64,000 nucleotides of DNA, from assembly GCA_036519295.1 (NCBI GenBank), contig DATDLN010000024.1, positions 1 to 64,000 of the forward strand, written 5' to 3'. The notes under the pieces were generated by a model. The model was not told the DNA's origin. It saw only the letters and a program-made list of their open reading frames with translations, and did not search any database. The stretch comes from JACVRW01 sp036519295 (GTDB lineage Bacteria > Actinomycetota > Thermoleophilia > Solirubrobacterales > Thermoleophilaceae). Of this stretch, positions 34,117-43,442 are shown in pieces. Every line of letters begins with the position of its first letter. Position 1 is the first letter of the stretch. A program made the translations under genes and the position numbers.

Positions 34117-35192
34117 TCGCATACGGCGTCTTCCGCGAAGGCGGCCGAGCGCGGGTTGGCGCACGAGTCGACGATGGGGTGCTCGACCTTGCCGCCGCCC
34201 TGGGCGACGAGGTGTTCGGCGCCGTGGCGCTCAACCCGTTCATGGCACGCGAGCCCGCGTTCTGGCGCGAGACGCACGCGCGTGTGAAGGAGCTCGACGG
34301 GCCCCTGCTCGAGCCGGCCGGTGTCGAGCTGCTGATGCCGTTCGAGGTCGCCGACTATGTGGACTTCTTCTCTTCCCTGCACCACGCCGGCAACATGGGC
34401 CGCATGCTTCGCCCCGGCGGCGAGCCGCTCTTCCCGAACTGGCGCCACCTGCCGGTCGCCTACCACGGGCGGTCGGGGACGGTCGTCCCGAGCGGGACGC
34501 CCATCGTGCGGCCCTACGGGCAGCGGCCCGGACCGGAGTTCGGACCCAGCCGTCGCCTCGACATCGAGCTCGAGGCCGGCTTTGTGATCGGGACGCCGAG
34601 CGCGCTGGGGGAGCCCGTGTCGGTGGAGCGCGCGCTGGACCACGTGTTCGGAGTGGTGCTGGTCAACGACTGGTCCGCGCGTGACATCCAGGCCTGGGAG
34701 TACCAGCCGCTCGGGCCGTTCCTGGGCAAGTCCTTCGCCACGTCGGTCAGTCTCTGGGTCGTGCCGCTGGCCGAGCTCGAGGAGCACCGAGCGGCGGCGG
34801 CCCCGCAGGAGCCCGAGCCGCTCCCCTACCTCCGTGAGGAGCCGTGGGCCTACGACATCGCGCTCGAGGTCGAACTGAACGGGACCGTGATCGCGCGAAC
34901 CAACATGCGCCACCTGTATTGGTCGATCGCACAGCAGGTGGCCCACCTCACGGTGAACGGCGCGAACCTCCGGACGGGCGACCTCCTGGCCACGGGCACG
35001 ATCTCCGGCCCAGAGCGCGAGTCGCGGGGCAGCCTGATCGAGCTGAGCTGGAACGGCCAGGAACCGGTCGAGCTCCCGGGCGGCGAGGCGCGCAGCTTCC
35101 TGGAAGACGGTGACGAGGTGGTGCTTCGCGGCGACGGGATCGGCGAGGTCCGCGGCCGGATCGAGCCGGCCTCGGTCCCCGGCACCCGCTAA
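34113..35192 (+). CDS. fahA: Fumarylacetoacetase
   Basis: 359 residues. Last step of tyrosine/homogentisate breakdown: fumarylacetoacetate to fumarate and acetoacetate. Signs: VDFFSSLHHAGNMGRMLRPG, NWRHLPVAYHGRSGTVVPSG (the HGR region), PSRRLDIELEAGFVIG (metal Glu pair), GVVLVNDWSARDIQAWEY (metal Asp) and LGPFLGKSFATSVS. About 60 residues shorter than animal enzymes, mainly at the N-terminus, as in many bacteria. No homogentisate dioxygenase is nearby in this window. Confidence 0.92.
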   Translation: MIAYGVFREGGRARVGARVDDGVLDLAAALGDEVFGAVALNPFMAREPAFWRETHARVKELDGPLLEPAGVELLMPFEVADYVDFFSSLHHAGNMGRMLRPGGEPLFPNWRHLPVAYHGRSGTVVPSGTPIVRPYGQRPGPEFGPSRRLDIELEAGFVIGTPSALGEPVSVERALDHVFGVVLVNDWSARDIQAWEYQPLGPFLGKSFATSVSLWVVPLAELEEHRAAAAPQEPEPLPYLREEPWAYDIALEVELNGTVIARTNMRHLYWSIAQQVAHLTVNGANLRTGDLLATGTISGPERESRGSLIELSWNGQEPVELPGGEARSFLEDGDEVVLRGDGIGEVRGRIEPASVPGTR

Positions 35193-35203
35193 ACATCCAG
35201 GTC

Positions 35204-35929
35204 ATGGAGGAAGCGAGCCGGCTAGATGAAACGAGCGGCCGATTGGAAGAGCCGGTCCTGCCCGGCCCCGGGGCAAGCGACTACGAGCGCTACCTGCGCA
35301 CCGACGAGCTGCTGTCGCTCCAGAAGCGCCCCGAGGAGCAGGTCCACCGGGACGAGCTCCTGTTTCAGACCGTCCATCAGTCCTCGGAGCTGTGGCTGAA
35401 GCTCGCGGTCGCCGAGGTCGGCGAGGCCACTGCGCTCCTGGGCCGACGCGAGCCCGCCGCGGCCATCAGACTGCTGCGCAGGGCTTGCCACTGCCTGCGC
35501 TTCATCACCGACCAGCTCGAGATGCTCGAGCACATGTCGCCGTGGGAGTACCACGAGGTGCGCAAGGTCCTGGGCCACGGCAGCGGTTTCGACTCTCCGG
35601 GCTTTCGCGGCGTGCGGGAGGTGACGCCCGCGCTCGGTCGGGCATTCCAGGACCTGCTGTCGGATGCCGGGCTCACCGTGATCCAGCTGTACCAGCGCGG
35701 GCGCGAATACGAGGAGCTCTACCAGCTCGCCGAGTTGTTGATCGAGTGGGACGAGCGCGTGACGGTCTGGCGCTTTCGCCACTACAAGGTGATCACTCGG
35801 GTGATCGGCGCGAATGTCGTCGGGACCCAGGGCACACCGGTGGAGGTGCTTGGGAAGCTGATCCACCAGACCTTCTACCCCGACCTGTGGGAGGCTCGGG
35901 ACCGCTTGACCGCGCTCTCGAATGAGTAG
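35204..35929 (+). CDS. kynA: Tryptophan 2,3-dioxygenase
   Basis: 241 residues, near the bacterial size. Opens the indole ring of tryptophan to N-formylkynurenine using heme. Family motifs: YERYLRTDELLSLQK, ELLFQTVHQSSELWLK, GFDSPGFRGVRE and VWRFRHYKVITRVIG (heme-binding His in RH). Starts 11 bases after fahA. Kynurenine formamidase and kynureninase are not obvious nearby, though the class V aminotransferase at 30.8 kb is a distant candidate. Confidence 0.92.
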   Translation: MEEASRLDETSGRLEEPVLPGPGASDYERYLRTDELLSLQKRPEEQVHRDELLFQTVHQSSELWLKLAVAEVGEATALLGRREPAAAIRLLRRACHCLRFITDQLEMLEHMSPWEYHEVRKVLGHGSGFDSPGFRGVREVTPALGRAFQDLLSDAGLTVIQLYQRGREYEELYQLAELLIEWDERVTVWRFRHYKVITRVIGANVVGTQGTPVEVLGKLIHQTFYPDLWEARDRLTALSNE

Positions 35930-35951
35930 GCCGTCGCCGCCGGGGTAGACG

Positions 35952-36140
35952 GTGACCGTGAACGAAGAGAGGACACCTCCCACCGACGAGCGGACCGAGG
36001 ACGATCCGCGGAGCCACCAGCAGCAGCCACCGAGGACGCCCCCGGGCGAGGACAGCGGCGAAGAGCGCGCGGAGAAGGTCGCCGGCGAAGGGAAGGACAT
36101 CTCCGACGAGGAGTCGTACGAGGGCGGGCTGCCCGCCTAG
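35952..36140 (+). CDS. Small disordered acidic protein
   Basis: 62 residues with a GTG start, almost entirely Glu, Asp, Pro, Gln and Arg, so no folded domain is expected. Located 22 bases after kynA, perhaps on the same transcript. Could be a chance frame; codon usage fits its neighbours. Confidence 0.45.
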   Translation: MTVNEERTPPTDERTEDDPRSHQQQPPRTPPGEDSGEERAEKVAGEGKDISDEESYEGGLPA

Positions 36141-36266
36141 CGACTTCGCAGCGGCCGCACCGCGACGAGGGGTTCGGCACAAAAGTCAACCCATGGTTGC
36201 CTAATGTGACCAACCCCCTGGCTTATCCAGCGCCAACACGGCCGGTCAAGCGCAACGCGCCCGGCG

Positions 36267-36875
36267 CTAGCGGCGCCGTATGACGAGCGCCAGCAGCGCG
36301 AGCACCGCCAGCAGCGGCAGCCCAACGCGCGCGTAACGCCCCAGTCGCGACTCCGACAGCAGAGCGCCCAGGTCCATCGCCTCCGGCTCCGCCGGCGGCG
36401 GGGGCTCCGCCGCCTCTGCCGCCGGCTCAGCAGGCGCGATCTGCCGTTCCAGGCAGGTCGAGAACTCGCTCAGCACCCTGCCCGCCACGTCCTCCATCAC
36501 GCCGCGCCCGAAGCGCGCCTGGGGGCCCGTGATCCGTAGGTCGGTCTCGGCTCGCACCCGTGTTCCGCCGTCGATCTCCTCCACGACGTTCGTGATCGTC
36601 GCCAGAGCCGTCCCCTGGCCCCTTGCCTCGCGCGCGCGCAAAGAGATCACCGCGCGGCGCTCCTCCTCGTCAACCTCCGCCAGCGTCGCCGTGCCCTGGT
36701 AGGCGACGGTCATGGGGCCGATCTTCACCCGCATCGAGCCGTTGTAGGCGCCCTCGCGGTCGGGGGCCTCGATGGTGGCGCCTGGCAGGCAGCCGGCCAC
36801 GCCTTCCATGTCGAGGAGCGTTCGCCAGACCGTCTCGGCGTCCGCCCCGACCGTGAACTCGTTGGTCAGCTTCAC
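36267..36875 (-). CDS. coxG: CoxG-type SRPBCC protein with C-terminal membrane anchor
   Basis: 202 residues; the GTG at 36875 overlaps the stop of the large hydroxylase subunit. Residues 1-145 are the CoxG domain (LTNEFTVGADAETVWRTLLD, CLPGATI, YNGSMRVKIGPMTVAYQGTA). A Pro/Ala/Glu linker and one helix (VGLPLLAVLALLALVIRR) form the tail. CoxG recruits Mo hydroxylases to the membrane in carboxydotrophs and, in recent work, can bind quinone. Last gene of the hydroxylase operon. Confidence 0.87.
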   Translation of the reverse strand: MKLTNEFTVGADAETVWRTLLDMEGVAGCLPGATIEAPDREGAYNGSMRVKIGPMTVAYQGTATLAEVDEEERRAVISLRAREARGQGTALATITNVVEEIDGGTRVRAETDLRITGPQARFGRGVMEDVAGRVLSEFSTCLERQIAPAEPAAEAAEPPPPAEPEAMDLGALLSESRLGRYARVGLPLLAVLALLALVIRRR

Positions 36876-39358
36876 CGCGACTCGACTCCCACGCCGCGCC
36901 CCGTCCCCGGCTCTGGATTGAGCAGCCAGTAGACCCGCTCCCACGGATTGTGGGTGTGGGCCACGATCGGCGACTCGTCGTCCAGGGCGTCCTGGATCGC
37001 GCTGCAGACGGCGTGCAACGGGGCGCCGCCGCCCTCGCCCATCCCCTTCGCTCCGTTCGGCGTGAAGGGCGAGGGCGTCTCAACGTGCACGGTCTTGAGG
37101 GCGGGCACGTCGAGCGACGTGACGGCGTGGTACTCGTAGAACGACGACTGCATCAGCTGGCCGTCCTCGTCGTACTCGAGCGTCTCGTAGAGGGCCGCCC
37201 CGATGCCGTGGGCGGTGGCGCCGTGCACCTGACCCTCCACGATCGTCGGGTTGATCAGGCGTCCGCAGTCGTCGGCAACCGCGTAGTCCAGGATCTTCAC
37301 CTCGCCCGACTCCTCGTCGATCTCGACCACGCACGCGTGCGTCTGGCTGGCGTAGGTGAGAGTGAGGTTGCCGCGCTTCGTCTCCGGGTCGGGCACCTCG
37401 AAGGGCGGCCGGTAGGTGTGGCGGCAGTTGAGGCTCACCGAGTCCGCCAGCTCCGGCGGCATCGCCGCGACATTCGAGTACACGAGGTTCGCGATTCCCA
37501 TGAACGGGATCGCGCGCTCGCGGTCGCCGCGCACGAAAGCCTGGCCATCCTCGAGCTCGATGTCCTCCTCGGCCGCCTCGAGTGCGAACGACGCGACCCT
37601 GAGGATCTCGCCGCGAAGGTCCTCCGCGGCGCCCATCGCCGCGCCCAGGCCGGTGACGGCGAACTGGCTCGCGTAGGTGCCGGAGAAGGCGACGTAGGTG
37701 TTGTGGCGCTGGTCGAATCCCGACGTCACGTGAACGTCGTCCGGCGACACCCCGAGGATGTCCGCCACCACCTGCGCGGCGGTGGTCTCGTGGCTCTGCC
37801 CCTGCGGCGTTGTCCCGAGGTTCACGTTCACCTCGCCGTAGAGGTCGAGCTTCACGTATGCCGCCTCGCCGTTGCCGGAGAATGGAAGCCCCGGGTTGAT
37901 GATGCGCGCCTGCCCGAAGTTGTTCGTGCCGGAGTCGAGCGTCGTCCCGATGCCGATGCCGATGCGCTTGCCCGACCCTCTTCCGAGCTCCTGCTGGCGC
38001 TGCCGCCAGGCCGGATAGTCGATCGCCTCCAGCGCCATGTCGAGCGCCCTGGGGAGGTTTCCCGAGTCGTAGATGCAGCCGTTCGGCGTCTCGTATGGAT
38101 AGTCCCCGGGCTGCACGTAGTTCTGCTTTCGCAGCTCCACCGGATCGAACCCGAGCTCGTGCGCCACGAGGTCGACGATCCGCTCCGTCAGCCACAGGTG
38201 CTGGAGGCGCGAGTAGCCGCGGTTCGGGACCGTTGGGCACTTGTTGGTCACGGTCTCCGTGTAGTCCACGTGGATGTGCTTGAAGCGGTAGCAGCCCGGC
38301 GTCACCTGGGACCAGATCACCGCGCCGAGCGGCTCGTAGTGGAGGTACGCGCCGGCGTCGTCGAAGGCGCGCACCTTGAAGCCGAGGATCGTCCCGTCGC
38401 TCATCACGGGCACCTCGATGTCCAGGAACACTCGCTCGTTGCCGTGCCCCGCGGAGAGCATGTGATCGGTGCGGTACTCGGTCCACTTCACGGGCCGGCC
38501 CGCCTTCTTCGAGAGCAGCGCCAGCCCCGCCAGCTGCGGGTAGCTGCCGATCTTGATGCCGAACGCGCCGCCGATGTCCTGCGAGCGGAACTGCAGCCGG
38601 TTGCTCGGAACGCCCAGCGACGGGCCGATCACGAGCGAGGCGAACATCGGCATCTGGTTGTTCGAGTAGATCTCGACCACGTCGGTGCCGGGATCCCAGT
38701 TCACCACCGCCGCGCTGCACTCGAGCGGCGTGGAGGAGAAGCGGTGGAAGTGAAGGCGGTCGATCTTCACCACGTGGTCGGCGTTCTCGAGCGCCCAGTC
38801 GACGTCGCCGTAGTCGTAGACGCCGTGCCACACCACGTTCGAGCCGACCTCCTCGTGGAGGACGGGCGCCTCCGGGTCGGCCGCCGCCACGGTGTGGACG
38901 ACGGCCGGGAGGTGCTCGTACTCGACCTCCACCAGCTCCGCGGCGTCGCGTGCGATGTCGCGCGACTCGGCGAGCACCAGCGCGACCGCGTCTCCCTGGT
39001 AGCGGACCTTGTCCGTGGCGAGGCAGTACTCCTCGATCTTGCCGCCGGGCTCCGGAGCGATCTGGAAGAAAGGCTCGGTAAGCTCGCGGACCTCCTGGCC
39101 CGTGAGCGTGGCGAAGACGCCGTCCAGGCTCTCGGCCTTCGAGGTGTCGATGGAGACGATGCGGGCGTGCGCCACGGGCGAGCGGACGAAATGGGCGTAT
39201 CCCATGCGGCGCTGCCAGGCGTCGTCGGCGAACGCGCCCTGGCCCTGGAGGAGCCTCCGGTCCTCCTTTCGCGGGACGCTCGTGCCGGACCACTTGCCGA
39301 GTCGGTCGACGCGCTCGGCGGGCTCGATGGCTGTCTCGCCGCTCGGCCTGCCGCTCAT
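36872..39358 (-). CDS. Molybdenum hydroxylase large subunit (xanthine dehydrogenase / CoxL family)
   Basis: 828 residues, full length; ATG overlaps the Fe-S subunit stop (ATGA). Mo-pterin signs: GGAFGIKIG (near 263), TPQGQSHETTAAQVVAD, and GMGEGGGAPLHAV with the catalytic Glu at the C-terminus. The active-site loop reads PNRGYSRLQ (378-386) where true CO dehydrogenases have AYRCSFR (form I) or AYRGAGR (form II). So it is probably not a CO dehydrogenase but hydroxylates an organic, perhaps N-heterocyclic or aldehyde, substrate. Confidence 0.9.
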   Translation of the reverse strand: MSGRPSGETAIEPAERVDRLGKWSGTSVPRKEDRRLLQGQGAFADDAWQRRMGYAHFVRSPVAHARIVSIDTSKAESLDGVFATLTGQEVRELTEPFFQIAPEPGGKIEEYCLATDKVRYQGDAVALVLAESRDIARDAAELVEVEYEHLPAVVHTVAAADPEAPVLHEEVGSNVVWHGVYDYGDVDWALENADHVVKIDRLHFHRFSSTPLECSAAVVNWDPGTDVVEIYSNNQMPMFASLVIGPSLGVPSNRLQFRSQDIGGAFGIKIGSYPQLAGLALLSKKAGRPVKWTEYRTDHMLSAGHGNERVFLDIEVPVMSDGTILGFKVRAFDDAGAYLHYEPLGAVIWSQVTPGCYRFKHIHVDYTETVTNKCPTVPNRGYSRLQHLWLTERIVDLVAHELGFDPVELRKQNYVQPGDYPYETPNGCIYDSGNLPRALDMALEAIDYPAWRQRQQELGRGSGKRIGIGIGTTLDSGTNNFGQARIINPGLPFSGNGEAAYVKLDLYGEVNVNLGTTPQGQSHETTAAQVVADILGVSPDDVHVTSGFDQRHNTYVAFSGTYASQFAVTGLGAAMGAAEDLRGEILRVASFALEAAEEDIELEDGQAFVRGDRERAIPFMGIANLVYSNVAAMPPELADSVSLNCRHTYRPPFEVPDPETKRGNLTLTYASQTHACVVEIDEESGEVKILDYAVADDCGRLINPTIVEGQVHGATAHGIGAALYETLEYDEDGQLMQSSFYEYHAVTSLDVPALKTVHVETPSPFTPNGAKGMGEGGGAPLHAVCSAIQDALDDESPIVAHTHNPWERVYWLLNPEPGTGRGVGVESR

Positions 39359-39840
39359 TTCGAAACCTCCTCCGCGGCCGCCTCGATCGATTTGACGACA
39401 TTGACGTAACCGGTGCAGCGACACACGTTGCCGCGGATTCCACGGCGGATCTCGGCCTCGGAGGGGCTCGGGTTTTCCTTCAACAGCGCCGTGGCCGACA
39501 TGAGGAGCCCAGGCGTGCAATAGCCGCACTGCAGGCCATGGTGCTCGTGAAATGCCCGCTGTATCGGGCCGAGCTCGCCGTTCTCGTCGAGTCCCTCGAC
39601 CGTCTGGATCTCCGCGCCGTCGGCCTGCGCGGCCAGCATCATGCAGCTCTTGATCGTCCTGCCGTTGTAGATCACGGTGCAGGCACCGCAGTTCCCCGTG
39701 TCGCACCCGATGTGCGTGCCTTTGAGGACGAGGACGTCGCGAATGAAGTGAACGAGGAGCGTCCGCGCCAGCACCGTGCGCTCGTGGGTCTCGCCGTTGA
39801 TCGTGACCTTCACCGCGTGAGCCGTGTCGCCGTCACTCAC
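39355..39840 (-). CDS. Molybdenum hydroxylase 2Fe-2S subunit
   Basis: 161 residues from the GTG at 39840. GCDTGNCGACTVIYNG plus a later cysteine bind the plant-type cluster; CGYCTPGLLMSATAL and RGNVCRCTGYVNVVKSI bind the second. Passes electrons from Mo to FAD. Overlaps both neighbours. Confidence 0.94.
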   Translation of the reverse strand: MSDGDTAHAVKVTINGETHERTVLARTLLVHFIRDVLVLKGTHIGCDTGNCGACTVIYNGRTIKSCMMLAAQADGAEIQTVEGLDENGELGPIQRAFHEHHGLQCGYCTPGLLMSATALLKENPSPSEAEIRRGIRGNVCRCTGYVNVVKSIEAAAEEVSK

Positions 39841-40711
39841 CGCCGCTGCCCCCTTTCGCCATCGCCTCGTTGACCGCTCGTCGTGCCACCACGCGCGCCA
39901 TGCGGCGCCTGTAGTCCGCGCTCGCATGTGCGTCGGTCGGCGGCGACAGGTCGTCGCCCTCGCCGACAGCCTCGCTCGCACGGGCCACGGTCTCGTCGGT
40001 GGCCGGCTGGCCGCGCAGGCGCTCCTCCATCCCCGCGTGCCGGATCGGGCGTGGCCCGACGACGGACAGCACCACGCGTGCCTCCTCGATCGTCCCGTTC
40101 ACGCGCACGTAGGCGGACGCCCTGACGATCGCCTTGGAGTCGCCCGCGATGGTCAGGGAGTTGTAGCCGGCCGCGGCGTCCGGCTCGAGCGCGGGCAGCG
40201 TGATGCTGCGAAGAAGCTCGCCTTGCTCGACCGCGGTCGAGAAGTAGCCGTGGAAGAAGTCCTCGGCGGGCACCTCCCGCGCGCCGGCGCCGCCCTGGAT
40301 GTTCATCGTCGCCCCGAGCGCAATCAGGAGGGGAGGGAGGTTGTTCGTGGGGTCGCTCAGGCAGCAGTTGCCGCCGATCGTGCCGCGATTGCGGATCTGC
40401 TGGTCCTCGATCCGCCCGGCGACGTCGGCGAGGATGGCATGCCCCCGCCGCACGTCCGCGGAGCGGTCGAGCTCGTCGTAGGTCACGCACGCGCCGATCT
40501 CGAGCGAGCCGTCGGACCGCGCGTCCACGTTCCTCAGCTCGCTGAGCCGGGTGATGTCGACCAGCACTGCCACCGAGGCGACGCGGTTCTTCAGCACGTT
40601 GATCAGGCTCTGACCGCCGGCGAGGGGCGCGGCTCCCTCGTTCGAGGCAAGGGCCGCGAGCGCCTCCTCGACCGTGGCGGGACGGGTGTACTCCACGGAC
40701 TCGAGCAGCAT
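39833..40711 (-). CDS. Molybdenum hydroxylase FAD subunit (CoxM-like)
   Basis: 292 residues. FAD site: LAGGQSLINVLKNRVASVAVLVDI (first half) and RGTIGGNCCLSDPTNNLPPLL (TIGGN motif). Hands electrons to quinone or another acceptor. First gene of the hydroxylase operon; GGAGGAGG precedes the ATG, and the TTTGATCAAnTATC site lies 28 bases upstream. Confidence 0.93.
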   Translation of the reverse strand: MLLESVEYTRPATVEEALAALASNEGAAPLAGGQSLINVLKNRVASVAVLVDITRLSELRNVDARSDGSLEIGACVTYDELDRSADVRRGHAILADVAGRIEDQQIRNRGTIGGNCCLSDPTNNLPPLLIALGATMNIQGGAGAREVPAEDFFHGYFSTAVEQGELLRSITLPALEPDAAAGYNSLTIAGDSKAIVRASAYVRVNGTIEEARVVLSVVGPRPIRHAGMEERLRGQPATDETVARASEAVGEGDDLSPPTDAHASADYRRRMARVVARRAVNEAMAKGGSGGE

Positions 40712-40738
40712 CTCTACCTCCTCCGAGGCACGCTTTCA

Positions 40739-40754
40739 GATACTTGATCAAACG
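40739..40754 (-). promoter_or_regulatory. TTTGATCAAGTATC site 1, upstream of the Mo hydroxylase operon
   Basis: Minus strand reads GTTTGATCAAGTATC. It overlaps the stop of livM and lies 28 bases before the FAD subunit start. One of six related sites in the region, with a central palindrome TTGATCAA. Confidence 0.65.
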
Positions 40755-41845
40755 TCAAGGACGGTCCTCTCGGGCCGCTCGTCCTGCGCGCGGCCCGCGC
40801 CCGGTGGCGGTGGCGGGGCCGCCAGCGCCGCTCTCAGGAAGGGCAGCGACGCCTCCCGTCCGCCGGTGATGCCGCCGGAGCGAAGGATCAGCATCAGCGC
40901 CAGGAGGACGCCGAGGATGACGATGCTCGACCCGTTCGGAAGCGTGAGCTCGGCCACGACCACGTTCGTGCCGTTCTCGGCGTTCAGCAGGAACGAGTCC
41001 AGGAAGCTGACGAGGAGCGCGCCGACCACCGCCCCCCAAAGACTCGACGCCCCGCCGATCACGAGCATCGCGAGCGTCAAGAAGGTGAGGTCGAGGTAGA
41101 CCTGCTCGGTCGTGATGCTCCCGAGCTGGTGCACCATGAGGCCACCCGCGAACCCCGCCAGCGCGCCGCTGATCGTGAATGCCAGCAGGCGCTGCCTGTG
41201 GATGTTTATGCCTACTGCCTGGGCCGCCGGCGGGTCCTCCCGCGAGGCGCGCAGCTTCCTGCCCGGCGGGCTCCTCCTGAAGGCGATCGCGGCGGCCGCG
41301 GCGATCAACGCGCCGACGGTTGCCTGGAACAGGCCCGTGGTCTCCGGCACGAGCGACAGCGTCTTCGCCCCCGGCCCGATCTTCTCCCAGAACCGCAGGA
41401 CGTTGTGGGTGATCTCGAGCACGGCCAGCGTGGCGATGCCGGCCGCGAGGCCCGACAGCCGCATCAGCGGGATACCGACCAGGGCGGCGAAGAGGCCGCC
41501 GAGCGCCGCGGCGAGGACGAGCGAGGGGATGTTCCCCACGTCGTGCTCGGCGAGGAACGGGAACAGCTCCGGCATCAGAGTCGGCTTCACCGTGGCGGGG
41601 ATGGTCATCAGCCCGGCCGCGAAGGCGCCGAGCGCCACGAAGCTGATGTGGCCGAACGAGAGCACGCCCGAGTTGCCCACGAACACGTGGAGCGCGATCA
41701 CGATCGTCACCGCCACGAGCGCGGCGATGAAGTCCTCCTCGGTGCCGGGCGCCATGAAGCCGCCCACCACCCCGACCAGCACGATCAGGCAGGCGGGCAC
41801 GAGGAACTCCACCGCGCCGTCCGCGAAGCGACGGGCCCTCGTCAT
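40748..41845 (-). CDS. livM: Branched-chain-amino-acid-type ABC permease LivM
   Basis: 365 residues, about nine membrane helices. NSGVLSFGHISFVALGAFAAG and the cytoplasmic loop ASREDPPAAQAVGINIHRQRLLAFTISG are the LivM hallmarks. The proline-rich C-terminus is long. GTG/ATG start overlaps livH (ATGA-type). Part of a five-gene importer whose substrate need not be an amino acid. Confidence 0.92.
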   Translation of the reverse strand: MTRARRFADGAVEFLVPACLIVLVGVVGGFMAPGTEEDFIAALVAVTIVIALHVFVGNSGVLSFGHISFVALGAFAAGLMTIPATVKPTLMPELFPFLAEHDVGNIPSLVLAAALGGLFAALVGIPLMRLSGLAAGIATLAVLEITHNVLRFWEKIGPGAKTLSLVPETTGLFQATVGALIAAAAAIAFRRSPPGRKLRASREDPPAAQAVGINIHRQRLLAFTISGALAGFAGGLMVHQLGSITTEQVYLDLTFLTLAMLVIGGASSLWGAVVGALLVSFLDSFLLNAENGTNVVVAELTLPNGSSIVILGVLLALMLILRSGGITGGREASLPFLRAALAAPPPPPGAGRAQDERPERTVLDV

Positions 41846-42729
41846 ACCCGCTCAACCGCAGTCTTGCTCGGCCTCGCGAACAGCCCGGCGGGGCGCAGCA
41901 GGAGCACGAGGATCACGAGCAGGAAGACGAAGGAGGGGAGGAAGACCCGCTCGTCGGCGGGCAACGCGTCGCCCAGCACGGATGTGAGGAAGCCGATCGC
42001 GAAGCCGCCGAGTGTCGCGGTGCCGAGGCGGTCGATCCCGCCCACGACCACCCCGACGAGCCCCAGGATCGTGACCTCGAGCCCGAACGTGGGCGTCACG
42101 AGTGGACGCTGGACGGTCAGGAGGATCGCCACGGCCGCGGCGAGCAGCCCGGCGAGCACGAACGCGAAGCTGATGACGGTGTCGGCGCGCACGCCGAGGA
42201 GCCGCGCAGCCCGGAAGTCGGCCGCCGCGGCGCGCATCTGGAGCCCGATCGTCGTGCGGCCGAGAAGGAAGGCGGTGCCGCCGAGCAGGAGACCCCCCAC
42301 GGCGAGCATGGTCACCGTGATCCAGCGAACGTCCAGGTCGCCCTCGAACACGCGCTGGTTGAGGCTCGCCAGCACATCCGCGGTGCGGCCCTCCGGTCCG
42401 AAGGCGATCAGCCACACCCCCTGGAGCGCGAACGCGACCGCGAAGGTGGCGACGAGGGTGGTGGTGGGGCTCGCGGCGCGCAGCGGCCGGAAGGCCACCC
42501 GCTCCATGAGAAGGGCGAGCGCGATGCAGACCACCACGGTGATCGTCACGCTGGCAATCTTCGGGAAGGCCGCCGTCAGCGCCAGCGTGTAGCCGCCGGC
42601 GGTGATCAGCTCCCCGTGCGCAAAGTTGATCAGCCGCATGACTCCGAAGACGAGCGCGAGCCCGACCGCGACGAGCGCGTAGACCGCCCCCAGGGCGACG
42701 CCGTCGACGATCGACTGGAGGACGCTCAT
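41842..42729 (-). CDS. livH: Branched-chain-amino-acid-type ABC permease LivH
   Basis: 295 residues, eight helices. DGVALGAVYALVAVGLALVF and MRLINFAHGELITAGGYT are the LivH signature; the EAA-like loop is MRAAAADFRAARLLGVRADT. Start overlaps the livF stop. Confidence 0.93.
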   Translation of the reverse strand: MSVLQSIVDGVALGAVYALVAVGLALVFGVMRLINFAHGELITAGGYTLALTAAFPKIASVTITVVVCIALALLMERVAFRPLRAASPTTTLVATFAVAFALQGVWLIAFGPEGRTADVLASLNQRVFEGDLDVRWITVTMLAVGGLLLGGTAFLLGRTTIGLQMRAAAADFRAARLLGVRADTVISFAFVLAGLLAAAVAILLTVQRPLVTPTFGLEVTILGLVGVVVGGIDRLGTATLGGFAIGFLTSVLGDALPADERVFLPSFVFLLVILVLLLRPAGLFARPSKTAVERV

Positions 42730-43442
42730 GACCCGAAGTAGGCGGCCACGAGGCGCGCCGTGTCGTGGGCGTCCGACGGCGTGAGGGTCGCGCGCACTCG
42801 GCCGCCGGTGAGCACGTACGTCCGGTCGGCCAGCGCGACCGTGATCTGCGCGCGCTGCTCCACCAGCACGATCGTCACCCCGCGGTCCCGGATCTGGCGG
42901 AGAGCGTCCCAGACCGTCTCTACGACCGTGGGGGCGAGCCCCAGCGAGGGCTCGTCGAGGAGCAGCACGTCCGGTCCCGCCAGCAGCGCCCGGGCGATGG
43001 CGAGCTGCTGCTGCTGGCCGCCGGACAGGGCGCCCGCCGGGCGGCTCCGAAACTCCTCTACAACGGGGAACAGCCCGCCGATCCAGGCGAGGTCGACTTG
43101 GTGCCCGTTCCCGGCTCGTCGCCCGACCAGCCCGAGGTTGAGATTGTCCTCGACCGTGAGCCCGGCAAAGATGTGCCTTCCCTCGGGCACGAGGGCGACG
43201 CCGGCGCGGACGATGTCCTCGGGGCGCCCGCCGGTGATCGCGACCCCGCGGAGGCGGACCTCGCCGCCGTGGACGGGCACGGCGCCCATCACCGCGTGCA
43301 GGGTGCTGCTCTTCCCGGCCCCGTTCGGGCCAATCACGCCTACGATCTCGCCCCGGCCGACCCGCAGGTCGATGCCCCGCACGGCGGGCACCGGTCCGTA
43401 GCGGACCTCGAGTCCCTCGATCTCGAGGATGGGGTCAGTCAC
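42726..43442 (-). CDS. livF: ABC transporter ATPase LivF
   Basis: 238 residues from the GTG at 43442. Walker A GPNGAGKSST, signature LSGGQQQQLAIARALL, Walker B VLLLDEPSLGLAP, H-loop replaced by a Gln (LVEQRAQITV), as usual in LivF. VPEGRHIFAGLTVEDNL is typical. Overlaps livG by eight bases. Confidence 0.93.
   Translation of the reverse strand: MTDPILEIEGLEVRYGPVPAVRGIDLRVGRGEIVGVIGPNGAGKSSTLHAVMGAVPVHGGEVRLRGVAITGGRPEDIVRAGVALVPEGRHIFAGLTVEDNLNLGLVGRRAGNGHQVDLAWIGGLFPVVEEFRSRPAGALSGGQQQQLAIARALLAGPDVLLLDEPSLGLAPTVVETVWDALRQIRDRGVTIVLVEQRAQITVALADRTYVLTGGRVRATLTPSDAHDTARLVAAYFGS

Noticed and set aside
36267..40711. Aerobic CO dehydrogenase
   Set aside because: The large subunit lacks the AYRCSFR and AYRGAGR loops, so I describe it as a Mo hydroxylase of unknown substrate.
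37240..42640. TTGATCA words inside the Mo hydroxylase and livH coding regions
   Set aside because: They read TTGATCAG, arise from Leu-Ile-Asn type codons, and lack the nTATC extension; not counted as operator sites.
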